Positions 35,047 through 44,424 of a stretch of 64,000 nucleotides of DNA are shown here, piece by piece. The notes beneath the pieces are model-generated. The model ran no database searches. It was not told the origin of the DNA and saw only the letters and a program-made list of their open reading frames with translations. Where the stretch lies: positions 1-64,000 of the forward strand of contig NZ_PNXY01000018.1 of the NCBI RefSeq assembly GCF_002879865.1. Reading direction: 5' to 3'. The translations under genes and the position numbers were made by a program. Every line of letters begins with the position of its first letter. Positions within the stretch are counted from its first letter, which is position 1. The DNA is from Paraburkholderia rhynchosiae (GTDB lineage Bacteria; Pseudomonadota; Gammaproteobacteria; Burkholderiales; Burkholderiaceae).

Positions 35047-36483
35047 ATGTTGAACAAGACCTACCCGTACTACCTCGCGAACGAAGCGGTGGCGGCCAAC
35101 ACGGATCTTGAAGTCACCGACAAATTCAGCGGCGAAGTGGCGACCCGCGTCGCAATGGCCGACGCCGCCGCGATCGACAAGGCAATTGGCTTCGCGGTCG
35201 ACGCGATGCCCGCGTTGCGCGCATTTCCTCCGTTCAAGCGCCAGGCGGTGCTCGAACATTGCGTGAAGCGCTTTCGCGAACGCTACGACGAACTGGCACT
35301 CGCGCTGTGCATCGAGGCGGGCAAACCGATCAACGACTCGAAGGGCGAGGTCACGCGTCTGATCGACACGTTCAAGGTCGCGGCCGAGGAAGCGGTGCGG
35401 ATCGACGGCGAGATCGTCAATCTGCAGATTTCGCCGCGCGCCAATGGTTACCACGGCTACGTGAAGCGCGTGCCGATCGGTCCGTGTTCGTTCATCTCGC
35501 CGTTCAATTTTCCGCTGAACCTGACTGCGCATAAGGTTGCGCCGGCTATCGCCGCGGGCGTGCCGTTCGTCTTGAAGCCGGCGAGCCGCACGCCGGTCGG
35601 CGCGCTGATCATGGGCGAAATTCTCGCGGAAACCGACTTGCCGAAGGGCGCGTTCTCGATTCTGCCCGCGCATCGCGACGGCGCCGATCTCTTCACCACG
35701 GACGAGCGTTTCAAACTGCTGTCCTTCACCGGCTCGCCAGCGGTAGGCTGGGAACTGAAGAAAAACGCGGGCAAGAAGAAGGTGATTCTGGAGCTGGGCG
35801 GAAACGCGGCCGCGATCGTCGACGGCGATCAGGACGGCAAGCTCGACTATGTGGTCGACCGCCTCGCGTTCGGCGCGTTTTATCAGTCCGGGCAAAGCTG
35901 CATCGGCGTGCAGCGGATTCTGGTGCACACAAGCATTTACGATGCGCTGCGCGAGAAGCTGATCGCCAAAACGAAGTCGCTCGTGATGGGCGATCCGAAG
36001 GACCAAAAGACCTTCGTGGGGCCGATGATTTCCGAATCGGAATCGAAGCGGCTCGCCGGCTGGATGGAGAGCGCGGTGCAGGCGGGCGCGAAGATCGTCG
36101 CGGGCGGCAAGGTGGAGGGCGCGATGTTCGAGGCCACACTTCTCGAAGAAGTCAAGCGCGACACCGACCTGTATCGCAAGGAAGCATTCGGGCCGGTCGC
36201 CATTCTGGAGCGTTTCGACGATTTCGGCGCCGCGCTCGCGACCGTCAACGACAGCGAATTCGGCCTGCAGGCCGGCGTGTTCACCGATTCGCTCGCGCAT
36301 GCGCATCGCGCGTGGGACGAACTCGAAGTGGGCGGCGTCGTGATCAACGACGTGCCGTCGTTCCGCGTCGATAACATGCCGTACGGCGGCGTCAAGGACT
36401 CCGGGCTCGGGCGCGAAGGCGTGCGCTACGCGATCGAGGACATGACCGAATTGCGCCTGATGGTGATGCGCGAAACGTGGTGA
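35047..36483 (+). CDS. NAD(P)-dependent aldehyde dehydrogenase
   Basis: A 478-residue ALDH-superfamily enzyme. PFNFPLNLTAHKVAPAIAAG holds the conserved Asn; LLSFTGSPAVGWELKKNAG is the cofactor loop; VILELGGNAAAIV holds the general-base Glu; FYQSGQSCIGVQRI holds the catalytic Cys; KEAFGPVAILERF follows. AAGGAGAACGCGTC before ATG 35047 is a strong ribosome site. It is 61 bp after the ThDP enzyme and surely co-transcribed. The substrate is unknown; an aldehyde made by its partner is the simplest idea. The relatives I recognise are glycolaldehyde/lactaldehyde- or GAPN-like. Confidence 0.88.
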   Translation: MLNKTYPYYLANEAVAANTDLEVTDKFSGEVATRVAMADAAAIDKAIGFAVDAMPALRAFPPFKRQAVLEHCVKRFRERYDELALALCIEAGKPINDSKGEVTRLIDTFKVAAEEAVRIDGEIVNLQISPRANGYHGYVKRVPIGPCSFISPFNFPLNLTAHKVAPAIAAGVPFVLKPASRTPVGALIMGEILAETDLPKGAFSILPAHRDGADLFTTDERFKLLSFTGSPAVGWELKKNAGKKKVILELGGNAAAIVDGDQDGKLDYVVDRLAFGAFYQSGQSCIGVQRILVHTSIYDALREKLIAKTKSLVMGDPKDQKTFVGPMISESESKRLAGWMESAVQAGAKIVAGGKVEGAMFEATLLEEVKRDTDLYRKEAFGPVAILERFDDFGAALATVNDSEFGLQAGVFTDSLAHAHRAWDELEVGGVVINDVPSFRVDNMPYGGVKDSGLGREGVRYAIEDMTELRLMVMRETW

Positions 36484-36860
36484 GGCGGCGGGCGTGTTGT
36501 TAAGGACAGTCTTTGAGAAACATGCCGCCAGGTTGTCATGCAACTGTCGTGTCGACGCACTACGCTCGCGAGCAAGGCCTTGGGGCCGGCGGTGCGTTAC
36601 CGGCGGGCGCACGTGAAACCGGCGCCGGGCTTTCGCCGCGTAAGCAGAAAGCCGGCGCATGCGCCATGAGTGTTTTTGCTGAAGTGCTACAATACCGGCC
36701 TTTCCGGCGGGTGTTTCCGCCGGCCGGAGCCGGCCGCATTCTTTCCCGCAACGACGGGTCCCGTGCGGAACGCCGTGGCTCCGCCTTCATCCTGATGCCT
36801 TCTGCGGTTCCGACCGCTGCCGCGCGCACGCGCCCAAGCGCATTTTTAGCGAAAGCCACC
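36484..36860. other. Gene-free region with a structured 5' leader of rhlE
   Basis: No gene is supported; an open frame continuous with rhlE is Gly/Arg/Pro-rich and unlike the helicase start. A TACAAT -10-like box is at 36688-36693 (no clear -35). If used, the leader is about 160 nt and contains GGCGG-GTGTTT-CCGCC and the palindrome GGCCGG-AG-CCGGCC, so folding is likely. Confidence 0.45.
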
Positions 36861-38324
36861 ATGTCCGACACAGCCGTCACGCCCAGCACTGCGACTTTTG
36901 ATCAATTCGGTCTCGCACCCGACATCCTGAAAGCGGTCAAGGAATCCGGCTACACCACGCCCACTCCGATTCAGGAGCAGGCGATTCCTGTCGTGCTGGC
37001 AGGCCGCGACGTCATGGGCGCCGCGCAAACCGGCACCGGCAAGACCGCGAGCTTCTCGCTGCCGATCATCCAGCGTCTGTTGCCGCAGGCGAGCACGAGC
37101 GCCTCGCCCGCCCGCCATCCGGTGCGCGCGCTGATCCTCACGCCGACCCGCGAACTGGCCGACCAGGTCGCCGCGAACGTTCAGTCGTATGCAAAGCACA
37201 CGGCGCTGCGCAGCGCCGTGGTGTTCGGCGGCGTGGATATGAATCCGCAGTCGGAGCAATTGCGCCGCGGCGTCGAAATTCTGATCGCCACGCCGGGCCG
37301 CCTGCTCGATCACGTGCAACAGAAGACGGCCAATCTCGGCCAGGTACAGATCCTCGTGCTCGACGAAGCCGATCGGATGCTCGACATGGGCTTCCTGCCA
37401 GACTTGCAGCGCATTCTGAATCTGCTGCCGAAAGAGCGTCAGACATTGCTGTTTTCGGCCACGTTCTCGGGTGAAATCAAGAAGCTGGCAGCCACGTACC
37501 TGCGCAATCCGCAAACCATTGAAGTCGCGCGCAGCAACTCGACCGCGACCAATGTCACGCAAACCGTTTATGAAGTCTCCGAGGGCGACAAGACCGGCGC
37601 CGTCGTTCAATTGATTCGCCAGCGCAGCCTCAAGCAGGTGATCGTGTTCTGCAACAGCAAGATCGGCGCGAGCCGTCTTGCGCGCAGTCTGGAGCGCGAC
37701 GGCGTGGTCGCGACGGCGATTCACGGCGACCGCACGCAGAACGAGCGTATGCAGGCGCTGGATGCGTTCAAGCGTGGCGAGATCGAGGCGCTGGTCGCCA
37801 CCGACGTCGCCGCGCGCGGTCTCGACATTGCCGAACTGCCCGCGGTGATCAACTTCGATCTGCCCTTCAACGCGGAAGACTACGTGCACCGCATCGGACG
37901 CACCGGCCGCGCCGGCGCTTCCGGCGACGCGCTGTCGCTGTGCAGCCCCAACGAGCGCAAGCAACTGGCGGACATCGAGAAGCTGATCAAGCGTCCGCTG
38001 GATGTGCAGCGTCTGACCGTGGATGCACCTGTGCGCCATCATCACGAAGAGCGCGCGCCGAGGCGTGAGCGTAGCGAGGGCCGTGACGAGCGGGGCAGTC
38101 GCCGCCGCGCGGGCGCGCCGTCGGGTTCCTTCGATCGGCCGCATCATCATCGCGCGCAGCCTGTGGACGATTTCTTCCTCAAGCCTTATGAGCCGTCGCC
38201 TGCTTCGGTTCGCAAGGTGGAAGAGGCCGAGGCTGCGGGGGCCGCGCCGCAGAAGTCGTCTTCCAAGCAGCCGCTCGCGGCTTTGCTGGGCGGGTTTGGT
38301 ATGCCGCGGAAGTCGTCGTCGTAA
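36861..38324 (+). CDS. rhlE: DEAD-box RNA helicase RhlE
   Basis: A 487-residue DEAD-box helicase with all motifs in order: Q motif (TPTPIQEQAIP), AQTGTGKT (I), PTRELADQ (Ia), TPGRLLD, DEAD in VLDEADRMLD (II), SATFS (III), VATDVAARGLDI and HRIGRTGRAG (VI). The C-terminal 100 residues are basic and low-complexity (HHHEERAPRRERSEGRDERG), an RNA-binding tail. RhlE acts in ribosome assembly and RNA turnover. The start is set by the MSDTAVTPS... lead directly before the Q motif. Confidence 0.94.
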   Translation: MSDTAVTPSTATFDQFGLAPDILKAVKESGYTTPTPIQEQAIPVVLAGRDVMGAAQTGTGKTASFSLPIIQRLLPQASTSASPARHPVRALILTPTRELADQVAANVQSYAKHTALRSAVVFGGVDMNPQSEQLRRGVEILIATPGRLLDHVQQKTANLGQVQILVLDEADRMLDMGFLPDLQRILNLLPKERQTLLFSATFSGEIKKLAATYLRNPQTIEVARSNSTATNVTQTVYEVSEGDKTGAVVQLIRQRSLKQVIVFCNSKIGASRLARSLERDGVVATAIHGDRTQNERMQALDAFKRGEIEALVATDVAARGLDIAELPAVINFDLPFNAEDYVHRIGRTGRAGASGDALSLCSPNERKQLADIEKLIKRPLDVQRLTVDAPVRHHHEERAPRRERSEGRDERGSRRRAGAPSGSFDRPHHHRAQPVDDFFLKPYEPSPASVRKVEEAEAAGAAPQKSSSKQPLAALLGGFGMPRKSSS

Positions 38325-38451
38325 GTTTGTTTGTGGGTTGGCGCTGCTGTGGCGCTGTTATGGCGCCTTGCGGCTTCTCGGGCTGGCGAAAATTGCGCGA
38401 ATAGCTTTCTACAGTTCACGCGCTTTCAGGCGCGTTGAGCGCCGCGCGTGT

Positions 38452-39348
38452 TCAGACGGTCAAGCTCATTCGCTTCGACCATGCGGCGATGGCCGCGGAA
38501 TAAAAATCTTCCAACGTCATGTACGTTCCGCCGCTCGCGCCGCCGTCCAGATTCAGTCCCAGATGCCGTGCTGCGGCGCTTAGTGCCTCGAGTGGTTTGT
38601 CACAATCGAGCGCGGTCGCTCCGTTCTGTTTGCTGAGTTTTTCGCCATGCTCATTCGTCACCACGGGCACATGCAAGTACTGAGGCGTCGGCAGGTCGAG
38701 GCAACGTTGCAAGTAAATCTGCCTGGCCGTTGAGTCCATCAGGTCCGCGCCTCGCACAATGTGCGTGATGCGCGCGTCGGCGTCGTCGACTACGACCGCC
38801 AGTTGATACGCCCATTGGTCGTCCGCGCGTCTGAGGACGAAGTCGCCGACCTCGGTGGCGAGATTCTGCACCTGCTGGCCCTGCCAGCGATCCTCGAAAG
38901 TGATGATGGCCGCGTCCCCGTCCGGCACGCGCAGTCGCCATGCGCGCGCCGGCTTGCCGTGCAATCCGTTGCGGCAAGTGCCCGGATAGGCGAGTGTGGT
39001 GTTGCGCGCATGTGCGTGCAACAGCGAGTCGGCGATTTCTTTGCGCGTGCAGCCGCATGGATAGACGAGACCCGCCGCCTTCAACTGTTCCAGCGCTTTC
39101 TGATAGCGCGGAATCTGCGTGCTTTGCCAGACCGGCGGCTCGTCGGCGCGCATGCCGAAGCGTTCAAGTGTGGCCAGGATGTCTTGCGCGGCGCCCGGCA
39201 CGGTGCGTGGGCCGTCGATATCTTCCACGCGGACGAGCCATGCGCCTCGATGCGCGCGGGCATCGAGCCAGCTTGCAAGCGCGCTCACCAGCGAACCGAA
39301 ATGCAGCGGCCCGGTGGGCGACGGCGCGAAGCGTCCGCGATAGTTCAT
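38452..39348 (-). CDS. gluQ: Glutamyl-Q tRNA(Asp) synthetase
   Basis: A 298-residue paralogue of the glutamyl-tRNA synthetase catalytic domain without anticodon-binding domain, the size typical for GluQRS. It attaches glutamate to queuosine in tRNA-Asp. YRGRFAPSPTGPLHFGSLVSAL is the HIGH-region; LVYPCGCTRKEI carries the zinc-binding cysteines; GEKLSKQNGA is the KMSKS-type loop. No SD is evident before the ATG. It is convergent with rhlE. Confidence 0.93.
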   Translation of the reverse strand: MNYRGRFAPSPTGPLHFGSLVSALASWLDARAHRGAWLVRVEDIDGPRTVPGAAQDILATLERFGMRADEPPVWQSTQIPRYQKALEQLKAAGLVYPCGCTRKEIADSLLHAHARNTTLAYPGTCRNGLHGKPARAWRLRVPDGDAAIITFEDRWQGQQVQNLATEVGDFVLRRADDQWAYQLAVVVDDADARITHIVRGADLMDSTARQIYLQRCLDLPTPQYLHVPVVTNEHGEKLSKQNGATALDCDKPLEALSAAARHLGLNLDGGASGGTYMTLEDFYSAAIAAWSKRMSLTV

Positions 39349-39378
39349 GGATCGATGATGCGTTGTAGGTTCAGGTTC

Positions 39379-39573
39379 TGTTGAGCCGGAAGTGCGGCGC
39401 CTTGGATATCATCGACGCGTTCGGCTGCAAAGTGGCGGCGCGCTGAAATAACGGGCGCGTTCAGCCGCAAATACCGCGCGCCGGAACTACCGACGTGTTC
39501 AGCCGCAAATACCGCGCTCAACACGACCCGCGCGTCCGGCCGCAATGGGCCCCACGCGCAGTACGACTCGCGC
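39379..39573. repeat. Degenerate tandem repeat, 37-40 bp period
   Basis: About five copies lie end to end between trhO and gluQ. The best pair shares GTTCAGCCGCAAATACCGCG (39459 and 39497, 21 bp identical). More diverged copies begin near 39379, 39419 and 39534. Each unit starts G(T/C)T(C/G)(A/G)GCCG and runs into a GCGC-rich part. Confidence 0.8.
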
Positions 39574-39619
39574 ACCCCGCGCAATGACGCCCGTCGCGCA
39601 TTAAAAAACCCCGCCGCTT

Positions 39620-40483
39620 TCACGCAGCGCGAGCCGCTTTGCTCTCCGGATGGCATTCCGGACACGTCTTGCCCGCCACATACAGGGGCGACTGCTGCGC
39701 TTCAGGCGTGACCACCGCGCGGCAGCCGAAGCATTGCGCGGTCGCGGTCGGCTCAAGTTGCGGATTCAGCGCGGTGCGGTAGTCGAACACGAAACAGTCG
39801 CCGTGATAATGCGCGCCGCCCACTTCCTCGAAATACTTGAGGATGCCGCCTTCGAGCTGATACACGTTCTCGATGCCCACGTCTTTCATGTGGATCGCGG
39901 CCTTCTCGCAGCGAATGCCGCCGGTGCAAAACGATACGATCGTCTTGCCTTCGAGGTCGGCACGGTTCTGCTCGATCACTTCCGGAAACTCGCTGAATTT
40001 AGTGATGCGGTAGTCGAGCGCGTTGTCGAACGTGCCCACGTCGACTTCGAACGCGTTACGCGTGTCGAGCATGACGACCGGGCGGCCCTCGCCGTCGTGA
40101 CCGCGGTCCAGCCAGGCTTTCAGCGTGGGTGCGTCGACGAACGGCGCGCGGCCCAGTTCCGGCCGGATGGCCGGCTTTTTCATCGTGATGATTTCACGCT
40201 TGAGCTTGACCAGCATGCGCGTGAACGGCTGCTTTTCCGACAGGCTTTCCTTGAATTGCAGGCTCGCGAACTTGCCCTCGAAGAGCGGATCGTGACGGAT
40301 GTACACAATGAACGCGTCCGCGGCTTCGCGCGTGCCCGCGACGAACAGGTTGATGCCTTCCGGCGCCAGCAGAATGGTGCCGCGCAAGCCGAGCGCATTA
40401 CAGCGCTCCGTGACGTGCGGGCGCCAAGCAGCGGTGTCTTCGATGGTCGCGAAATGATACGCGGCGAGATTGACGATACTCAT
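39620..40483 (-). CDS. trhO: tRNA uridine(34) hydroxylase TrhO (rhodanese family)
   Basis: A 287-residue UPF0176/YceA protein. The N-terminal ferredoxin-like domain (GLRGTILLAPEGINLFVAGT) precedes a rhodanese domain (VMLDTRNAFEVDVGTF, active-site loop SFCTGGIRCEKA). A C-terminal zinc-ribbon-like CFGC...CPEC is present. TrhO forms 5-hydroxyuridine at tRNA position 34, with O2. Gene neighbours gluQ and rhlE also act on RNA, though they are separated by repeats and not clearly an operon. Confidence 0.92.
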   Translation of the reverse strand: MSIVNLAAYHFATIEDTAAWRPHVTERCNALGLRGTILLAPEGINLFVAGTREAADAFIVYIRHDPLFEGKFASLQFKESLSEKQPFTRMLVKLKREIITMKKPAIRPELGRAPFVDAPTLKAWLDRGHDGEGRPVVMLDTRNAFEVDVGTFDNALDYRITKFSEFPEVIEQNRADLEGKTIVSFCTGGIRCEKAAIHMKDVGIENVYQLEGGILKYFEEVGGAHYHGDCFVFDYRTALNPQLEPTATAQCFGCRAVVTPEAQQSPLYVAGKTCPECHPESKAARAA

Positions 40484-40842
40484 GTGTGTCCAGCGGTAAT
40501 AAGTGGCGGCGTCGCGTCAAACCGGGCGCGGGATGCGCCGTGAGGCGGTCGCATGCGTGAATGCCCGAAAGCCCTTCCGATGTCCTGCGCTGCAGCCACG
40601 TCGAATAGGGCGAAACCCATATTATCCCTCAAGCTGGCAGTTTCCCTGACTCGGCCGAATGGCCAGTGGGTTGCGTTAGCGCAAACGGCGCGCGAACTTG
40701 CGCATATTATTTCCGTGCGCCGCCCAAAGAAACATTCCAAAAATCTTGCGAACGCCCATGGATCGTACTGCCGCGCCAGCGTCCTTGGCCGGATGGCTAA
40801 CGCGAGGTTTTGCGCTGAAATCTCCGGAAGGGTGGAGTTACA
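40484..40842. other. Intergenic region before dnaE
   Basis: Divergent promoter region for trhO and dnaE. I see no gene, hairpin or repeat of note. A TACAAT hexamer overlaps the first dnaE ATG (40840-40845). Confidence 0.5.
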
Positions 40843-43800
40843 ATGTCGCCCATGTCAGATCCCCGCTTCGTTCATCTCCGCGTTCACTCCGAATTCTCGA
40901 TTGCCGACGGCATCGTGCGTCTTGACGACGTCGTCAAGGCAGCTGCCGAAGACGGTCAAGGCGCGCTCGCCCTCACCGATCTCGGCAACGCGTTCGGCCT
41001 CGTCCGTTTCTACAAGGAAGCGCGCGGCAAAGGGGTCAAACCCATTGCCGGCTGCGACGTGTGGATCACCAATCCCGACGACCGCGACAAACCTTCGCGC
41101 TTGCTGCTGCTGGTCAAGGACCGGCGCGGCTACCTGAATCTCTGCGAGTTGCTCAGCAAGGCTTCGCTCACGAACCAGTATCGCGGCCGCGCGGAAATCG
41201 AGGCCGGCTGGCTGGAGTCCGGGCTCGGCGAAGGACTGCTCGCATTGTCTGGCGCCCAGCAGGGCGACATCGGCCTCGCGCTTGCCGCGGGCAACCAGGA
41301 AGCGGCGAAACGCAACGCGCTGCACTGGGCGAAGGTGTTTCCAGGCGGCTTCTATATCGAGTTGCAGCGGTGCGGTCAGCCGGGTGGGGAGCAGTACGTG
41401 CAGCAGGTGGTCGCGCTGGCGGCGTCGTTGAAATTGCCGGTAGTCGCCACGCACCCCATGCAGTTCATGACGCCGGACGACTTTACCGCGCATGAAGCGC
41501 GCGTGTGCATTTCCGAAGGCGACATTCTCGCGAATCCGCGGCGTTCGAAGCGCTTTACGCCTGAGCAATATTTCCGCACCCAGAAAGAAATGGCCGCGCT
41601 GTTCGCGGACATTCCGTCGGCGCTGGCCAATACGGTAGAAATCGCCAAGCGCTGCAACCTCACGCTCGAACTCGGCAAACCGAAACTGCCGCTCTTTCCG
41701 ACGCCAGATGGCCTGTCGCTCGACGATTACCTCGTGCATCTGTCGAAAGAGGGGCTGGAAAAGCGGCTCGAGCAGTTGTATCCGGATGAAGCCGAGCGTG
41801 CCGCACAACGCGACACGTATTACCAGCGGCTCGAATTCGAGTGCGGCACGATCATCAAGATGGGCTTTCCGGGCTACTTCCTGATCGTTGCCGACTTCAT
41901 CAACTGGGCGAAGAACAATGGCGTGCCGGTGGGTCCAGGTCGGGGTTCGGGTGCCGGGTCGCTGGTCGCGTACGCGCTGGGCGTGACCGACCTCGACCCG
42001 CTGCGCTACAACCTGCTGTTCGAACGTTTCCTGAATCCGGAACGCGTGTCGATGCCCGACTTCGACATCGACTTCTGTCAGCACGGCCGCGACCGCGTGA
42101 TCCAGTACGTGAAGGAGAAGTACGGCGCGGACGCCGTGTCCCAGATCGCGACGTTCGGTACGATGGCGGCGAAGGCAGCGGTGCGCGACATCGGCCGCGT
42201 GCTCGATCTCGGCTACATGTTTACGGACGGCATCGCGAAGCTGATCCCGTTCAAGCCAGGCAAGCACGTCACCATCGCCGACGCAATGAAGGAAGAGCCG
42301 CTGTTGCAGGAGCGCTTCGACAACGAAGACGAAGTGCATCAGCTGCTCGAACTCGCGCAACGCGTGGAAGGCCTTACGCGCAACGTCGGCATGCACGCGG
42401 GCGGCGTGCTGATTGCCCCGGGAAAGCTGACCGATTTCTGCCCGCTCTATACCCAGGGCGACGAAAGCGGCGTCGTGAGCCAGTACGACAAGGACGACGT
42501 CGAAGCCGTCGGCCTCGTGAAGTTCGACTTTCTGGGTCTGACTACGCTGACCATTCTCGACTGGGCCGAGCGCTATATCCGCCGTCTCGATCCGTCGAAG
42601 AAAGACTGGTCGCTCGCGCAAGTGCCGCTCGACGATCCCGCGTCGTTCTCGATCCTGAAGAAAGCGAATACGGTCGCTGTGTTCCAGCTGGAAAGCCGCG
42701 GCATGCAGGGCATGCTGAAGGACGCGCAGCCTGACCGCTTCGAGGACATCATCGCGCTGGTCGCGTTGTATCGTCCGGGCCCGATGGACCTGATACCGAG
42801 CTTCTGCGCGCGTAAGCACGGCCGCGAAGTGGTCGAGTATCCGGACCCGCGTGTCGAACCTGTTCTGAAAGAGACCTACGGCATCATGGTCTACCAGGAG
42901 CAGGTGATGCAGATGGCGCAGATCATCGGCGGCTATTCGCTCGGCGGCGCCGACTTGCTGCGCCGTGCGATGGGTAAGAAGAAGGCCGAGGAAATGGCCC
43001 AGCATCGCGAGCTGTTCCGTCAGGGTGCCGCGAAGAACGGGCTGACCGGCGAAAAGGCCGACGAAATCTTCGACTTGATGGAGAAGTTCGCGGGCTACGG
43101 CTTCAACAAGTCGCACGCGGCCGCATATGCGCTGCTCGCGTATTACACCGCGTGGCTGAAGGCCCATCATCCGGCGGAATTCATGGCTGCGAATATGTCG
43201 CTCGCCATGGACGACACGGACAAGGTCAAGATCCTGTTCGAAGACTGTCTCGCCAACAAGATGGCCGTGCTGCCGCCGGACATCAATCTGTCGGCGTATC
43301 GTTTCGAGCCGGTCGCGGAAGCGGACGGCAAGCGTTCCAAAACGATCCGCTACGGCCTCGGCGCGATCAAGGGCAGCGGCCAGAATGCGATCGAAGAAAT
43401 CCTGCGCGCGCGCGAAGACGGTCCGTTTATCGACATCTTCGATTTCTGCAACCGGATAGACCGCCGCGTCGTCAATCGTCGCACGGTTGAAGCGCTGATC
43501 CGCGCGGGTGCGTTCGACACCTTGCATCAGAATCGCGCGCAACTGATCGCTTCGGTTTCGCTCGCCATGGAAGCCGCCGAGCAGGCGAGCGCGAACGCGC
43601 TGCAGGCGGGCCTCTTCGATATGGGCGACGCGCCGTCGCAAGGCCACGAGCTGATCGACGAACCTGAGTGGCCGGAAAAGAAGAAGCTGCAGGAAGAGAA
43701 GGCTGCGCTCGGCTTCTACCTGTCGGGCCATCTGTTCGACGCGTACAAGAACGAAGTGCGCCGCTTCGTGCGCCAGAAAATCGGCGAGTTGAAAGAAGGG

Positions 43801-44424
43801 CGCGACAAGCTGGTCGCGGGCATCATCGCGTCGCTGCGCACGCAGATGACCCAGCGCGGCAAGATGCTGATCGCGGTTCTCGACGACGGCACCGGCCAAT
43901 GCGAAGTGACGGTCTTCAACGAGACGTTCGAAGCGAACAAGCAACTGTTCAAGGAAGACGAACTGCTGGTCGTGCAAGGCCAGGCGCGTAACGACGCGTT
44001 CACGGGCGGCATTCGCTTCACGGTCGACACGGTCATGGACTTGGGCCGCGCGCGTTGTCGCTATGCCGAGGCCGTGAAAGTGCAGATGAACGGCAACGCG
44101 GATGCGCTGGCGTTGCGGCGCGTACTTGAAGCTCATAGTGCCGGCAAGGACGAGCCTCAAGCAGCGCCGGCACCGGCGGTTTCATCGCGGGGCGGCAACG
44201 GCGGCGGACGTAACGGCGGCGGTGGCGGCTACGGCGGCGACAATGGACGTCAGCGTCAGCCGGTTCAGATCCCGAACGGGCTCGCCGTTCAGGTGGTGTA
44301 CCGCAGCGAAAATGCAGAGGGCGAAATGCGTCTGGGCGACGCCTGGCGCGTGAAGCCGACCGACGAACTGCTCGCCGACCTGCGCGGCCAGTTTGCCGGA
44401 AGCGCGATCGAGATCGTCTATTGA
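40843..44424 (+). CDS. dnaE: DNA polymerase III alpha subunit
   Basis: At 1193 residues this is the replicative polymerase of the DnaE1 class. It has an N-terminal PHP domain (FVHLRVHSEFSIADGIV), PGRGSGAGSLVAYALG, the catalytic aspartates in PDFDIDFC (about D408 and D410), FNKSHAAAYALLAYYTAWLKAHHP, a clamp-binding motif QAGLF (about 921-925; QADMF in E. coli) and an OB fold near the end. An unusual Gly-rich stretch (about 1114-1142) lies between the OB fold and the last about 50 residues. A second ATG at 40852 is possible. It is tail-to-tail with a GT2 gene, overlapping by 7 bp. Confidence 0.96.
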   Translation: MSPMSDPRFVHLRVHSEFSIADGIVRLDDVVKAAAEDGQGALALTDLGNAFGLVRFYKEARGKGVKPIAGCDVWITNPDDRDKPSRLLLLVKDRRGYLNLCELLSKASLTNQYRGRAEIEAGWLESGLGEGLLALSGAQQGDIGLALAAGNQEAAKRNALHWAKVFPGGFYIELQRCGQPGGEQYVQQVVALAASLKLPVVATHPMQFMTPDDFTAHEARVCISEGDILANPRRSKRFTPEQYFRTQKEMAALFADIPSALANTVEIAKRCNLTLELGKPKLPLFPTPDGLSLDDYLVHLSKEGLEKRLEQLYPDEAERAAQRDTYYQRLEFECGTIIKMGFPGYFLIVADFINWAKNNGVPVGPGRGSGAGSLVAYALGVTDLDPLRYNLLFERFLNPERVSMPDFDIDFCQHGRDRVIQYVKEKYGADAVSQIATFGTMAAKAAVRDIGRVLDLGYMFTDGIAKLIPFKPGKHVTIADAMKEEPLLQERFDNEDEVHQLLELAQRVEGLTRNVGMHAGGVLIAPGKLTDFCPLYTQGDESGVVSQYDKDDVEAVGLVKFDFLGLTTLTILDWAERYIRRLDPSKKDWSLAQVPLDDPASFSILKKANTVAVFQLESRGMQGMLKDAQPDRFEDIIALVALYRPGPMDLIPSFCARKHGREVVEYPDPRVEPVLKETYGIMVYQEQVMQMAQIIGGYSLGGADLLRRAMGKKKAEEMAQHRELFRQGAAKNGLTGEKADEIFDLMEKFAGYGFNKSHAAAYALLAYYTAWLKAHHPAEFMAANMSLAMDDTDKVKILFEDCLANKMAVLPPDINLSAYRFEPVAEADGKRSKTIRYGLGAIKGSGQNAIEEILRAREDGPFIDIFDFCNRIDRRVVNRRTVEALIRAGAFDTLHQNRAQLIASVSLAMEAAEQASANALQAGLFDMGDAPSQGHELIDEPEWPEKKKLQEEKAALGFYLSGHLFDAYKNEVRRFVRQKIGELKEGRDKLVAGIIASLRTQMTQRGKMLIAVLDDGTGQCEVTVFNETFEANKQLFKEDELLVVQGQARNDAFTGGIRFTVDTVMDLGRARCRYAEAVKVQMNGNADALALRRVLEAHSAGKDEPQAAPAPAVSSRGGNGGGRNGGGGGYGGDNGRQRQPVQIPNGLAVQVVYRSENAEGEMRLGDAWRVKPTDELLADLRGQFAGSAIEIVY

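Noticed and set aside
36513..36860. N-terminal extension of rhlE
   Set aside because: Gly/Pro/Arg-rich and not helicase-like; a probable promoter box lies within it.
39379..39573. CRISPR array
   Set aside because: Units are contiguous and degenerate, with no uniform repeat/unique spacer alternation and no cas genes.
40855..44160. An open frame of about 1100 codons antisense to dnaE
   Set aside because: It is Arg/His/Asp-rich with no family features and mirrors the strong dnaE codon bias; typical for GC-rich DNA opposite a long gene.
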